From: Progne subis subis
Lineage: Eukaryota > Chordata > Aves > Passeriformes > Hirundinidae
NCBI GenBank assembly: GCA_022316685.1
Contig: JAKJHU010000617.1
Coordinates: 1 to 64,000, forward strand
DNA: 64,000 nucleotides
Direction of reading: 5' to 3'
In this document: positions 12,201 through 25,554 of the stretch, piece by piece
Layout: every line of letters starts with the position of its first letter
How positions within the stretch are numbered: position 1 is the first letter of the stretch
Program-made: the position numbers and the translations under genes
The notes under the pieces: generated by a model
The model's database searches: none
Told to the model about the DNA's origin: nothing
What the model saw: only the letters and a program-made list of their open reading frames with translations

Positions 12201-12844
12201 CACCAGAGTGAAGAGGTTCCCACAGCCCCAGCCAGGGACCCGCTCCCAAGGCTGCTGCCAGGGCAACCAGGGCTGGCACCAGCTGGGATGCTCGGTTTCC
12301 ATGGGCTGGGATTTAGGAAAGGGTTTCCCAAATTTTATGCTCCCACTAAAACCGAGCTGCCCCTCACTGGCTTCCAGCCTCCCATGGAAAATACAAAAGG
12401 CAAAGATTCCGGGGTGGGATAAGGACAATTTACTGGTAATAGCAACAAGATAAGGAAAAACTAGGAACAGAAGGGATAAGAGAAATGATATACAGGGACA
12501 ACTACAACAGCACTGACTGGCACTTCCCAGCCACATATTTCCTCCTGCTGGGAAAGGACACCCTTGTCCTTGGGGAAGAGAGAGGGTCCCTTTCCTGCCC
12601 CTGGCAATGACCTGAGATGGGAACAAATACAATGTCGGGACCACGGCCAGGACCACCTCACATCATTGCCAGGGGCAGAGAAAGGGACAGGTGACTCCTC
12701 AGCTTGGGTCACGGGAAATGTGGGTCACAAGGACTCTTCCCAAAGTGTGTCCTCTGATGAGGGATGAAGTTGGAGACTCACACAAAACACTGCCTGCACT
12801 CGGGGTACACGCCAGGGTTTCCCTTACTGGTGACTCTGTTGGTG

Positions 12845-13988
<1,144 letters not shown>

Positions 13989-14209
13989 CTGGCCAAGGTT
14001 TGAGAATGGGAAATCCTGGTTTTAGGCAAAAACAAGGGATGAGTTTGTTGAGTTTGAATGTCCCTCTGCTCAAGTCCATCTCTACAAGTCACCAGACATC
14101 TGGAGTCCCTAATAGTCTATACACCAAGAGCAGCCCTGGGTTCTTATTTGTAGTCCTGTTGTTATCTCAGTAGCCTTGAGGAAATCCTGAGAGCTCCTGG
14201 GCAAGGAGC

Positions 14210-14445
14210 CTCAAGTCCTGTCTTGCAATACAAGATTTATCCAAAAAGATGTATTCTATTACCATCTGTGAACACCAGCTGGGGCAGGTTGTTTATCTCT
14301 TCCATGACCCATCCCTCATATCTCTGAGGGGGATCTTCTCTTAATGGGCCAGCTGTGTAAAATCAAATGGGGCAGTGTTCTTGTATCTCTTCCATGACCC
14401 ATCCTCCCTCCAGGGAGATATCTTCTGTTAATAGGCCATTGCCAC
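14210..14445 (+). mobile_element. LTR-like fragment
   Basis: Matches 24,200-24,450 closely in the same orientation ('CCTGTCTTGCAATACAAGAT', 'TCTCTTCCATGACCCATC'). It lacks the TATA-bearing downstream half present at 24,450-24,900, so it is a truncated copy. Confidence 0.55.
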
Positions 14446-14459
14446 TTTGGGAGGGGCTC

Positions 14460-14694
14460 TGGTGACCCACGTTTCCTGTGACCCACGCTGAGAAGTCACC
14501 TGTCCCTTTCTCTGCCCCTGGCAATGATGTGAGGTGGGACTGAAGAACATGAGGGTCTGGCCATGTCCCATCATTGTATTTGAGCCCATCTCAGGTCATT
14601 TCTGGCTGGGCTCTGCCCCAGCCCACAGAGTGTGACCTCAGCCCTGGCTCTGTCCCAGCCGCTGTGCCTGAGCCCTGCAAAGCCTAAAGGTCAC
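14460..14694. repeat. Composite inverted junction
   Basis: Two adjoining pieces, each the reverse complement of a different part of block Y. 14,460-14,604 mirrors about 12,600-12,745, and resembles the second-block version at 49,640-49,790 more closely. 14,605-14,694 mirrors the start of Y at about 10,530-10,630. The join is at about 14,604. Confidence 0.8.
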
Positions 14695-16307
14695 TGTCAT
14701 GGGTTTCGCACAGTTTGGTTTTTTAGTTAGGGAGGAATGTGAGGTATTACCCCTGTCAGGACCCTAGAAATAGTTTTTAGAAAGGACAAGGACCTATCAG
14801 AAGCCAGTTTGAGATATTGGCACCTGCTTTGGCCACTGAGAATGTTGAATGTGACTTTAGGAAGTACCCATATAAATCCCAGTTTCGTTCAGGTCAGGCC
14901 CTTTTCCTCCTGGTCAGCTGAACAGGTAACATCGAGTGGGTCCTACTGCTCCCCACACCCCACCTCCCCCTTCGGGGGGAAGCTCGCCCGAGGCCCAGCC
15001 GGACTCCATCGGCTCCCTGGGGGGAGGAGAGGTTGGAGCTTAACATCAACCACTTTGAAAAAACCTCCCCAGAGACCCCAGAGCAGGGAGGGATCTCCCC
15101 TGATAACAACTCTGGGCCCGGTTTGGCCGAGGCTGCCCCGATTGTCACCGAGGGGTGGGCAGAGCTCTCCTCCCGCTCCCCTCCTCCGGTGTCTTCCAGA
15201 CGGAGAAGAAAGAGTGGAGGGAGGAAACCAGGCTGATCTGAAATGGAGAGACTGCTGCCTGGAGCAGAAATCACATGGCCACTGCAGGCCTGGGCAGAGT
15301 TAACCCTGTCCTGGCAACATGGAGCCTTCCAAGGCCTGACCCTTCCCTGAGAGAGAAAAGAAGAGACAGAGTGAACGTAGGAAAGACACCGCATGAAGTC
15401 AGTGGAGCAGGAGTGAAAGAACTGATAAAGATTATTAGAAGAGGGATTGAGGATGTGAACATTTTTAACCAAGCTTTTCTGCTGTAAACTAGGGAGAAAT
15501 GGACTGTTTCTTGTAACGTCCTAATGTTGTTTGGAGGAATGCTAGTTCCAGTCAAGTTGGGGATTGATATGATTGAGATTTAAGTGGGAATCTTAAAGCC
15601 CCTCACTCCTGGCATAAAAGGAGGTCTCAGCCTTTGAGACCAAGATGATTTTAGAGAGAAAGTGATTTGAAGCTCTCAGCTCCTGGTGTAAAAGGAGGTC
15701 GTTATTTCTTTTGAGATAGAAACTATTTTAGAGCTAGAAGAGAATCCTTGTTTTATACTAGAAGACGCTTTCTTAAACAGTACCCCAAATACACTGAGAG
15801 GCCCATGAGTAGCCAGGGAAAAGGCTGCTAATGGGTGGAACAGCACAATCTGCAAAAACTTCCAAGCAGTTGCAGATTTGTGACATTGAGAGCCCCAGGA
15901 CTGTTTTTTGTCTTGTGGCGAATGTGTCCATAAGACTCTAGAGAGGCCTCCTCTCCCAAAGTGATGAAAGATTATGTTTAAATGGTGAAACTGACTGAAA
16001 ATCAGAGGTTGTGTCTCTCTATGTTGTTTGTAAGAAAGTTAACAGTTTGGAAGGGAAGGGAAGAGTGTTTTGAAGTTTATTTTTGGGTTTTTTTCCCAAC
16101 CTTTCTTATCTTTTCCATTCTTTCAGTGTGTGTGTCAATAAAACTTTGTTTTTTAAGCTTGAGCCTGATTTGCTTCTCATGGTCCTCTCTCACAAAAGGA
16201 GAGTAAACACTAAGAGCACTACACTAAATGTAGCAAACAAAATTTCATGAATGTGTAGTCACTATATTAATTAGTGTTTCTGCCCAGTTTTAACTAAAAC
16301 CATTACA
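14695..16307 (+). mobile_element. Element X, copy 1: 1.6-kb LTR-like unit (TG...CA)
   Basis: Begins TGTCATGGGTTT and ends ...AACCATTACA. A TATA box (TATAAAT) at 14,871-14,877 and a poly(A) signal AATAAA at 16,137-16,142 are arranged as in a long LTR or a small non-autonomous LTR element. A possible splice donor (CAG|GTAACA) follows the TATA box by about 50 bp. The inverted copy at 45,971-47,582 has the same length to within one base. No matching short target repeats flank either copy. No gag or pol sequence lies inside. A reading frame preserved over ~200 bp (15,033-15,236) is longer in copy 2. Confidence 0.6.
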
Positions 16308-17279
16308 CCTTCCTATGGAAAAGAACTGTCCTTCTTGTCCAGGTGCCCATGGCCACAATTGGGATTCCACCTCCAGCATTGCCTGTTGTGAGAGACTGGA
16401 GGAGATTGTTGGCTGGAAACATTTTTGTGTGTGAGGGAGGGAAGGGGCAGGTCCAGCCTTGCCCTGCCCTGAAACCCCAGCACTGCCCTGCCCTGTAACC
16501 CCAATCCCCCCAGAGCCTCTATCCCAGCCCAGCAGTGTCTGTCAATCCCTGGCACACCAAAGGCAATGCTCCACAGCCACCTCTGCAGCCCCCAGCCCAG
16601 CTCCTGAGAGACCAAGTGACCCAAAGTCCCTCCTGGGGGAAGGGCCCAGGAAGACCATGGGGTATTCAAGGCTGACCACAAGGCAAGCACACAACTTGAC
16701 CCCACCTCCCTCTTGGAATTTCTGTCTGAACACAACTGGAATCCAGGAGTTGGTAGCTCTGTGGGTGCTTCTCTATATCTTATCTGTCTTTCTCTCTTTC
16801 TGTGTTGTCATCTTCAAATTCCCTCCTCTTGCTAATTTGGAGTAACTTAAATTGAACAGGCTTAGAGTTTGCAAAGTTGAATGGGACAAGTTAATGCTTT
16901 CAGAAGTGTTTCTTGTTGATTGAATATTGTATTTAACCGTTTGCCAAAATTTCTCTGTTTTTTCTAAAGTTGTCAGTAAAGTCTGTTTTGTTGTTTTGAG
17001 CTCCTGAAAATCTCTTGTTTCTATTTCTCCAGTGCATCTACTCAGAGTACTCAAACAATTGTAATTCCTTTGAAATGTTTAAGTGAGAGAATTGTTGGGG
17101 GATGGGGTCAGGTCTTGTGTGTCCTGCTTGGCACAGCCCAGGCAGGGCTTTCACAGCCACATGGCACACTCCATTTCCCACCTGCACCCGCTGGTGCCTC
17201 TGAGTTCTGCTTGCCCAGCCCCAGGGACGCTCCCCTTGTCTGCCCATTCCCCCATGGTCTCTGGGCAGGGATGGCCTCA
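16308..17279. other. Gene-free stretch; first part shared with block 2
   Basis: 16,308-16,880 is the reverse complement of 45,400-45,970; homology stops exactly where ERV-3 begins in the other block. 16,880-17,279 is unique within the window and shows no gene. Confidence 0.7.
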
Positions 17280-17700
17280 GTGGGGGCTGCTGACAGCCTC
17301 AGACACTTGGAGGCTGCTGCTGGATTTGACTTCTCCAGAGGCTTGTTCAGCCTTCAGCTGTTCAGTGCCCCAGGGCTCATTAACATTCAGAACACCTTAA
17401 CAGCCAAGCCTCTGGGAATAATTTCATTTAGGTTTTCAAATTTTTATGGTTAATTAACCGATTTCTGAAGTGTATTAAAAGTGAATATCTATTTACAAAA
17501 GGCAGTGAGAAAAGATATTTTATGTCCGGTTCAAGTTTTCTTTCTGTTAATGCCTTGGTATGTGCAATCTCCAGTTGACACTGAATCCAAGTATATTCTA
17601 ATGCAGTTTGAATAGATATGAAAATCAAGACCGTTTATGTCTGACAATCAATCAGACTCTGTCCTTACTCCCACCCCACCATTTCCCCCATCCAAGCCCT
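17280..17700 (+). repeat. Dispersed repeat, direct copy of 20,190-20,610
   Basis: Both copies run from a CTCCAGAGGC phrase through an AT-rich middle to 'GACAATCAATCAGACT'. Similarity is moderate, so this is an older repeat pair, possibly an unrecognised retroelement 3' end. Confidence 0.6.
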
Positions 17701-20189
17701 GGGACTCAGAGCAGCCTTGTGCAAATCTGAGCTCCCTCCACCCCCAGGCTGGACCTGCAGGTTTCAGCTCCTGGGCTCCAACTCCCACCTGCTTTCCTTG
17801 GAGAAGGCATTGCCCGAAGACACAGAGGGATGTTCATTTATTGTCAGCCAACAAAACCCAAGGGAAGGCACAGCTCCATCAAATGCAAAAGTCATTCTTC
17901 TCCCTGGCTCTGCCCTGCACCTGATCCCCACAGCCTGTCCTGTTTCCTTCATCCCTGCACTGCAGGGACTTTCCGGGACAAGGGAGCTCTGCTCTGGCTA
18001 TGGAGGGAGGTGCAAGTGCAGCCACTGGAGTGGGAACCAGAACACATCAGGTTTGTGTCCTTGGAGGGACCAGGAACTGGTGAGACTTGGAGGCACAGAA
18101 AGGTTTCTCTACATGGCCAACATAAAAATTTTGAACAATATAATTTAATAAACATCAAAACACTTCTCTCAGCTCCTTGTGACATTCCAGCACCATCTGA
18201 CCTATCCACCATCCACAAGGATTCCCATACACAAAAAAATTTTCCACCAAGACATGAGAAGAGGTGATATATAAGATAAAAATACAACTAAGATGATGAC
18301 AGAGGTGTTACAAAAACTTGTGAAAGATTGGGCAATTCCCTGAAGCTCCAAGCATGAAGCCAGTCAAGGGAGACACATTGCACTGACAAGAGAACAGTTG
18401 CAAGAGGAAATCTGTGAGCAAAAGGAAGGACATAAATCCAGCTGCTCTACATGACAATGATGTCCTTAGGCATGGCCATTCAAACAGCTGAAGAAAGATG
18501 GTAATGAAATATCAGACTGAATGTTGGTGGCAAAGATAGAAGGGAAGATCCATGTTTCTTCTCCTGTCCTCTGCAGAAGAATCCAGTATATCCAGGAAAT
18601 TCTTGATCCTGGTGGGAAAACTTTGCCACTTCTTAAAAGTACTCAAATGACCCAGATAATAAAAATCTGCTTGCATATTATGAAATTTACAGGTATTACA
18701 ACCTATGCCCTGTTCCAGGCAGACATCAGTTGTGTGCCCATGCACAGGCAGTGCCACTTCGTGCCCTGAGGTGCTGAGCTGGGATTGGCATCTCTCAGAG
18801 AGGAGCTGAGGGAGAGCAGAGCACCTTGCAAGCTGCAGGTCCCTGACAGCCCCAGAGGGCTCCTGTTCCCATAAACATCTGCTCTGCTCCAGGCTGGAAC
18901 AGGGACCAGCATTCGTGCTGGGATCATCAGAGAACTGAGGTGTGGTGCTGGAATTCAATCCTCTCCCCATCTCACAGCAGCCCTGCATTTCCCTCCTCCA
19001 GCCTTGGTCTCCAGCACAGCCACTGGAGGCTCTTTGGGCTCTGGACTTTTCCTGCAGCCACCAAGGGCAGCTGAGCTCTGCCTTTGGCACAGTCAGCCCT
19101 GCCCAGCCCAGGCAATGCCCAGCAATTCCTTGTGTGTGCCTGGCCTTGCTGTCAGCCCCAGCAGCGGCTGCGTGGCCCCTTTGTGCCGCGCTGGCCCAGC
19201 CATGGTGCCACAGCCCCTGTGCAGGCGCAGGGCAGGACAGGAGCATTGCGGGTGGGAACGGCCCCTGTGCCGTGGTGCCCACGGCAGCCTTGGGGCTCTG
19301 TGCCCCATGGCCTCCCTGCTGGGCAGCCTCTGCCAGCTCCTGCACAGCCCGTGGCAGCCTGTGGGGCTGCACAGACAGCCCTGCCCCTGGGCTCTGCCGG
19401 GCTCTGGGCCAGCAGAGAGGCCGGGCAGGGCTGGCCATGGCCGGGAACAGGCCCTGAGCCCCGCAGGAGGATGGAGCTGGGCACAGCCAAACTGCCCCGC
19501 AAACCTGGGCTGAGCAGCCAGGGCTGGCAATGGCTGGGGACAGAGGCTGGCACTGACAAATGTCCTGGGCCAGTGTTCCTGCTCTGTCCATGCCACCGAA
19601 GGGCACAGAGCAGTCCTCCTCTCTGGGCCACTTGCCTGTTTTCAATGCCTTCCACAGGCGCTGGCCCTGCTCCCACAAGGCCTGGGCTGAGTCCTGCCCC
19701 TGCACGCTCACTACAGGCTGAGATGGACACTGATGGTTTCTGTGGCAGGCTCTCTCAGCCCAGCCCAGCTCCCTCCAAGCTCTGCCAGCTGCCCTGAGCT
19801 CTCGGCAGCACCAAGGGCCTCTCCCCAGCACAGCCCAGCCGGCTCTGGCCCCACAGCTCTGCTCAGGGCAGGCTGCTCTGGGCAGGGGCCCCACGGCCTC
19901 AGCCCCTCGGAAGGGCACAGCAGCAGCTGCAGCTCAGACAGGGACTCAGCCCCAGCCATGGGCAAGGTGCTGGGCCAAGGGGAAAAGGAGGCTCCCTGTG
20001 TGCCCTGCTCCCCTCTCCCTGAGGTGCTGAGAGCTCTGCAGCCCCTGCTGCCATCCCATCTGCCCAGGCAGCACAACAGCCGCGGCCTTGGGGCCATCCA
20101 GCAGCTGCTCCTGCTCCAGGCCCAGGGCCCATCCCAAAGCTGGGGCAGGAAGAAAGCTGTGCCCATTTCTGTTCATTCCTGCTCTGATG
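17701..20189. other. Gene-free stretch
   Basis: AT-rich 18,150-18,700 and strongly GC-rich 19,000-20,170. The GC-rich part gives long open frames on several strands at once, the usual composition artefact. No domain, splice structure or start context supports a gene. Confidence 0.5.
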
Positions 20190-20610
20190 AGGGTGGATCC
20201 ACAGCCCCTTGGAGGTTGCTGATGAATTTTACTACTCCAGAGGCCTCTTCTTTCTTGAACGCTTCAGTTGAGAAATTCGTTGACAGAGGCTCATTCACTT
20301 CTGTTCTAAACACGCAAACAATACAAGCCCATGGGATTAACTCAAATCTTCAGTTCTTCTGTAGTTAATTAGACAGATTTCAGAAGCGTATTTAATGTGA
20401 ATATACTATATAGAAAATGATGCAGGGAAGGTTTTTGTTTTCTGTTTTTCTTTTTTCTTTTCCTATTTATAGACTGATATCAGCAATCCCCAGTTGCTAT
20501 TGACTCGGACCACCTCCTAATATAGTCTGAATAGATATGAACATCAAGACCCTTCATGGTGGACAATCAATCAGACTTTGTCCCACCCCCTCCCCACCAT
20601 TGCCCTCACA
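20190..20610 (+). repeat. Dispersed repeat, direct copy of 17,280-17,700
   Basis: See the partner at 17,280. This copy differs by a T-rich insertion near 20,430-20,470. Confidence 0.6.
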
Positions 20611-20639
20611 CAATCCCTGGCAACTTCTATGATCAGGAA

Positions 20640-21150
20640 TGGCATGGACAGCAGGAACAGGGGCAGTGCTTGGCACTGGTTGGGCAGCATCTCGAGTGCT
20701 GTGTCCTGTTCTGAGCCCCCCAACTAAGGAAGGACATGGAGGGGCTGGAGTGTGTCCAGAGAAGGGCAACAAGGCTGGTGAGGGGTCTGGAAAACAAACT
20801 CCTGTGAGGAGTGGCTGAGGGAGCTGGAGTTGTTTACCCTGGAGAAGAGGAGGCTCAGGGGAGACCTCATCACTCTCTACAACTCCCTGACAGGAGGGTG
20901 CAGCCAGGTGGGGGTCGGGCTCTTCTCCCAGGAAACAGTGACAGGACAAGAGAACACAGCCTTAAGCCGCACCAGGAGAGGTTTAGGCTGGACATTAGGA
21001 TATATCCTTCCAAAATGGGTGATTGAGTATTGGGAATGGGCTGCACAAGGAGGTGGGTGAGTCACATCATGGAAAGTGTTTTTATGGAAAGACTGGATAG
21101 GCACTGAGTGCCATGGTCTGGGGTGACAAGGTGGTGTTGGGCTAAATGCA
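20640..21150 (+). mobile_element. CR1 LINE 3' portion
   Basis: Clear CR1 text: 'AGGGAGCTGGAGTTGTTTAC', 'GAGAAGAGGAGGCTCAGGGG', then 'GTCGGGCTCTTCTCCCAGGA' and 'AGGTTTAGGCTGGACATTAG'. The copy stops before the terminal repeats, where the tandem array at 21,160 begins. Confidence 0.92.
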
Positions 21151-21159
21151 AGCAGGGAA

Positions 21160-21944
21160 CCCCATGGTGACAGTCTGGGCCTGGTGGAACCACAGAGGCC
21201 ACTGTGACACTGTGGGGCCTTGTTGAACCAAGGGGCCATTGTGCCACTGCAGAACCAAGGAGACCCTGGTGAGACCCTGGGCCCAATGGAATCAAGGGGC
21301 CAGTGTTCCATTGCAAGGACTCTTGGAACTGAGGGAACAATTGTGCCACTGGGGTGCCCCATGGTGACACTGCAGGCCTCTTGTGTAACCAGGGTTCCAC
21401 TGTGACACTGCAGCATCAGGGAACACTTGTGGCCCTCTGAGGCCTGATGGAACCAAGAGGCCACTGTGACACTGCAGGGCCTTGTGGAACTATGCAGAGC
21501 ATTGGGACAGAGCAGGACCTGGTGTCATGATGGGGCCAATGTGACACTGCAGGGCCCCATGGAACCAAGGGGCCAGTGCTGCTCCTCAGGGGACTCCTGG
21601 AATGAAGGAAACATGTGTGTCACCGTGGAGTCTCTTGGGACAAAGAGGACATTGTGACACTGTGGAAGCAAGGAGATCATTGCGGCACTGCCAGACCTCG
21701 TGGAACCAAGCATCCATAGTGACACTGCAGAACCTTGGAGGACCAAGGCGCCTTTGTGAAACTGCAGAGCCCAAGGATCCAAGGGACTTTGTGACACTAG
21801 GGGGGCCTGTGGAACCAAAAGGACATTGTGACACTGGGGCGGCCTCATGGAAACACGGAGACCATGGTGACACTCTAGGGATCCATGGAAATATGGTGAC
21901 ACTCTAGGGACTCATGGAACCATGGTGACACCAAGTTGGCTGGA
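21160..21944. repeat. Tandem array, ~45-bp unit built on GTGACACTGCAG
   Basis: Some 15-17 degenerate units of the form 'CCACTGTGACACTGCAGG' + 'CTTGTGGAACCAAGGGG'. The array lies between two CR1 copies of the same orientation. Similar phrases occur at 28,353-28,570, so the unit is dispersed. Confidence 0.85.
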
Positions 21945-22542
21945 GTGTTGATCTGCTGGAGGGTAGGAAGGCTCTGCACAGGGCCCTGGACAGGGTGGAT
22001 CCAGGAAGCCAAATCCACAAGGTGAGGTTTAACAAGTCCAAGTGTCAGGTCCTGCACCTTGGCCACAACAAGCCATGGAAGCGCTAATGGGTTGGGGACA
22101 AAGTGGCTGGATAGCAGCCAGACAGAAAAGGACTTGCATGGACAGATGGACAGCAGGCTGGACATGAGCCAGCAGTGTACTCAGGTGGCCAAGAAGGTCA
22201 ATGGCTCCTGGTCTGGATCAGGAACAGTGTGGCCAGCAGGGAGCAGGGCAGTGATTCTTCACCTGTGATCAGCACTTGTTGGGCAGCACCTCGAGTGCTG
22301 TGTCCAGTTCTGGGCCCCCCAATTTAGGAAGGATATGGAGGGGCTGGAGTGTGTCCAGAGAAGGCAACAAGGCTGGTGATGGGACTGGAACACAAGTTCT
22401 GTGAGGAGCGGCTGAGGGAGCTGGGGTTGTTTATCCTGGAGAAGAGGAGGCTCAGGGGAGACAAGGCAGTGTCAGGGCACAGGTTGGACTTGATGATGCC
22501 CAAGGTCTTTTCCAACCTGGCTGATTCTGTGATTCTCTGAAA
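21945..22542 (+). mobile_element. CR1 LINE 3' end with intact tail
   Basis: A longer 3' portion of CR1 with a deletion after GGGGAGACA at about 22,460. It ends in the diagnostic GATTCTGTGATTCT at ~22,525-22,538. It repeats text also present in the 20,640 copy, so the two are separate insertions and not one split element. Confidence 0.92.
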
Positions 22543-22555
22543 CCACCCTTGCAGC

Positions 22556-22760
22556 AGTTGCAGGATGAGCCCTGGGCCTCCTCTCCAGAAGGTCCAGCAG
22601 CCCAGGTCCCTCAGCTTCTCCTCACAGCCCCAAAGCCCATCCTGTCAGTCCTGCAGAGCCTCTGCAGCTCCTCCTCCTTGCCCAGAAGAAGGAGCCCCAC
22701 AGCCAGACACAGCAGCCCAGATGTGCCGCCTGGCCTGTGGTGCCTCTGGCAAGGGAGCAG
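22556..22760 (-). mobile_element. CR1 LINE fragment, antisense
   Basis: Contains the antisense CR1 phrases 'CAGCCCAGGTCCCTCAGCTT' and 'CACAGCAGCCCAGATGTG'. Directly abuts the tail of the + strand CR1. Confidence 0.65.
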
Positions 22761-22879
22761 CAGGAGGCACTGCAGGAGGCTGCAGACAATTCCTGAAGCA
22801 CTTGGAGGATGATCCTGCTCCTCAATGGATGTTCCCATGGTGCCAACTCAGGAACTGAAACGGGGAGTGGGGCCATGTG

Positions 22880-23430
22880 GTGGTTCAGGCAGATTTGGGG
22901 AGAAATCCTCCCAAGGGGCTCCCCTTCCCCTCCCCCAAACCAATTCGGGAAAAGATTTCCTCAGAGAGAAGTGGAAAAAACCTGTTTATTAAACAGGCAA
23001 AGCACTCCCAGCACAATACCCAATGACGAGAGCTTCGTGCTGCTTACGGAGGGAGGAAACTTAAAGAAAGTCTCCTCTTGAAGATCGTCACTGTGCTCCA
23101 CCACTCCATCTCCGCTGACGTTGAGAGAAAAGGAGATGTGCAGGGCTGATCTTGGTGGGGTGGGTCCCTGTGGAGGCCCCCGGTGCTTCCCCAGCTCCTT
23201 AGTCTGGAGAGGGTTGGAATAGTTCCAAAGAGAGGGCAAAAAAAGAAAAAAAAGGAAGGAGGAAAAAAGAAAAAGAAAAAAAAAGGCAAAAAGCTTCAGC
23301 TATTCTACAGCGTCTAACTATGCTAACACTAAACTAACTAACGGCCGGGTAAAAAAACAACAGAGCTTCTTTTCGTCTTGCCGTGTTCCAACTCCCCCGC
23401 TTCAAGGTCACTCCAATGAGCAGAGTTTTC
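22880..23430 (-). mobile_element. Probable solo LTR
   Basis: Promoter-like composition and a minus-strand poly(A) signal (TTTATTAAAC on +, near 22,985). Includes a purine-rich low-complexity tract at 23,235-23,285. Boundaries and family are uncertain. Confidence 0.35.
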
Positions 23431-24199
23431 CTGGGGAAAAAACAAACACCGCTTGCCCTCCCTTTGCACTCAGTAGACGATTGGGGGATACACAGTCACC
23501 CCAGGACAGGCCAGAGATCAAAGGACCAGTAGAGATGGGCCATTTGCAGGGGAGGGAACAGGGGTGGGCAAGAAGAAGAAATCTGTAGCAGGAAGAGTAA
23601 AGAAAGCCAAGGTGAAGCAAAGGAAATTGCTGAGGGCAGTTTGAGAGTGGCTGCCAGGCAGCCCTGGCTCTGAGCAACAATGTCTGCAGAGGCACAGGAA
23701 CTCACAGCTCATGGGAACGAACTTTCTGGATGACTTCAGAGGCCACCACAAACCTGAGTGGTTTCCCCGCTGTCCCCCAGCCCTTCCTGGCCCCAGGGGC
23801 TGATGATGGTATTTGTGCTCCCTCAGGTTCATCTCCCCACACCAACACCATGGGGGTGCTCACGCCTGCTCTGGGCAGTGCAAACAGGGGCTCCTGAGCC
23901 AGTGCTGCCGTGGCTGTGCCTGCAAGGATGCGGCACCTGTGTGAGCTGGGGCAGAGGCCAGGGTTGCAGAGGGGGGATGTTGTTGGCAGGTGCATGAGGA
24001 CGCTCTGGGACGCTGCCCTGGGGTGTCCAGCGCAGTGGGGATGGATCAGCCCCTGCTCTGCTGCTCCTTCCCATCTCCCCCAGGGACCTTGCAGAGCCCC
24101 AGCCATGCTGTTTGCCCCCAGCCTGCCCACGGCCACCCTGGGGCTGCTCACGGGGCTTTTCTCTGCTGAGCATTGGCCTGGGCGTGTTCTGGAGAGAGC
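23431..24199. other. Gene-free stretch
   Basis: GC-rich DNA with no recognised gene or element. Confidence 0.5.
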
Positions 24200-24900
24200 C
24201 TGGGCAGGGAGCATCAAGCCCTGTCTTGCAATGCAAGATTTAACCAAAAAAATGTATTCTATTACCATCTGTTAAAACCAGGTCGGCAGGTTGTTTATCT
24301 CTTCCATGACCCATTCATTCCTCATATCTCTGAGGGGGATCTTCTCTTAATGGCACAGCTGTGTAAACATCAAATGGGGAAGTGTTTCTTGATCTCTTCC
24401 ATGACCCATCCTCCCTCCAGGGAGATATCTTCTGTTAATGGGCCATTGAGTCTCACTGCATGACTGATAAAATTACATCATCCCATTGTGAGATGCTCCA
24501 CCCAGAGGGAGGAGCCAAGCATTCCCACCTGGATATAAACTGAGATTTAAATCACCAAGAGCAGCCTGTTTGCACTGGATACCCAGAGGAAGACCAGGAC
24601 CCGTCTAAACCACCATTGGACCTTCAGAGGAAAACTACACCCTTCTACAAGATCATTGCTTCAACAAAACCACATCTGTCACTCCAGGAGGACTGCAGCC
24701 ACAATTTGATTGCACTGCTAGCAACACCCTGACTACCCGGGTGTCAGGTTGGATTCTGCGTCTTATTTTTGGGCTTTTTTGGTGGTGTGGTTTTTTACTA
24801 CTGCACTTTCAATTTAATTTTCCTACTGAAGTACTGATATTCCTATTGCCATATCTTTACTTGGAAGCCCGTTAATTTCAAAACTATAATTCAAAGAGAG
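24200..24900 (+). mobile_element. LTR-like element with TATA box
   Basis: The left half matches 14,210-14,445. The right half contains a TATA-like GGATATAAACTGAG at ~24,532-24,545, 5' leader-like sequence and a T-rich end. The layout suggests an avian ERV LTR; no internal retroviral sequence is attached. Confidence 0.5.
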
Positions 24901-25554
24901 GAGTTTTGTATTTTCCATTTCATGGGAGGCTCCTGCCTTCCATAGCAGACCCCTGTCTTACCAGCCCAAGACAGGGGGAGCTCGGCTCAGATATCGTGAG
25001 TGGTCCCTGGGTTGGGTTTTTTTGGTTGGAGATGTTTGGAGAAGTCAGAACTCCAAAACTGGGTGGAAAATGGCCCTTGGGGTGACATTGCGGGGTCCCA
25101 GTGATGGCTGCTGGCAGAGGCAGCCTGGAGGAGCAGAGCCCTGTGTCCCCCAGGACCCCAGATGCTGTGGAGCACTGCAATTTGCAGGACCCTCAACAGC
25201 TTGGGGAGGGGCAGAGGGGACTCCTTGGAGCCCCTGCACCCCAAAGCAGAGAATAAGGGGAGAAGGGACCCTGGGAACCCAAAACCCCCAGCATTCATAA
25301 ATAGAAAATGGAAAAGGGGGGAGCTTTTCAGATTCCTGGGATTCTCAGCAGCCTGGGGAGGGCAGGGAGACCCGAGACAGGAAACACCACAAAGGAATTT
25401 TCAGGGCTGATCTTGGTGTTTGATAGGCTATTAGGGACTCAAGATGTCTGGTGACTTGTAGAGAGGGACTTGAGCAGAGGGACATTCAAACTCAACATAC
25501 TCATCCCTTGCTTTTGCCCAAAACCAGGATTTCCCATTCCCAAACCTTGGCCGG
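24901..25554. other. Region 5' of the intact ZNF
   Basis: 25,430-25,554 is homologous to the region upstream of ZNF copy 1 (reverse complement of 13,990-14,112). Unlike the third ZNF locus, no CpG-rich stretch is seen here, so the promoter and any 5' untranslated exon could not be placed. Confidence 0.5.

Noticed and set aside
18512..19918. Minus-strand open frame of 468 codons
   Set aside because: It lies in GC-rich DNA where several frames on both strands are open at once, starts without a convincing context, has low-complexity composition and no recognisable domain.
20640..22542. A single CR1 split by the tandem array
   Set aside because: The two CR1 pieces contain the same sub-regions, so they are two separate insertions.
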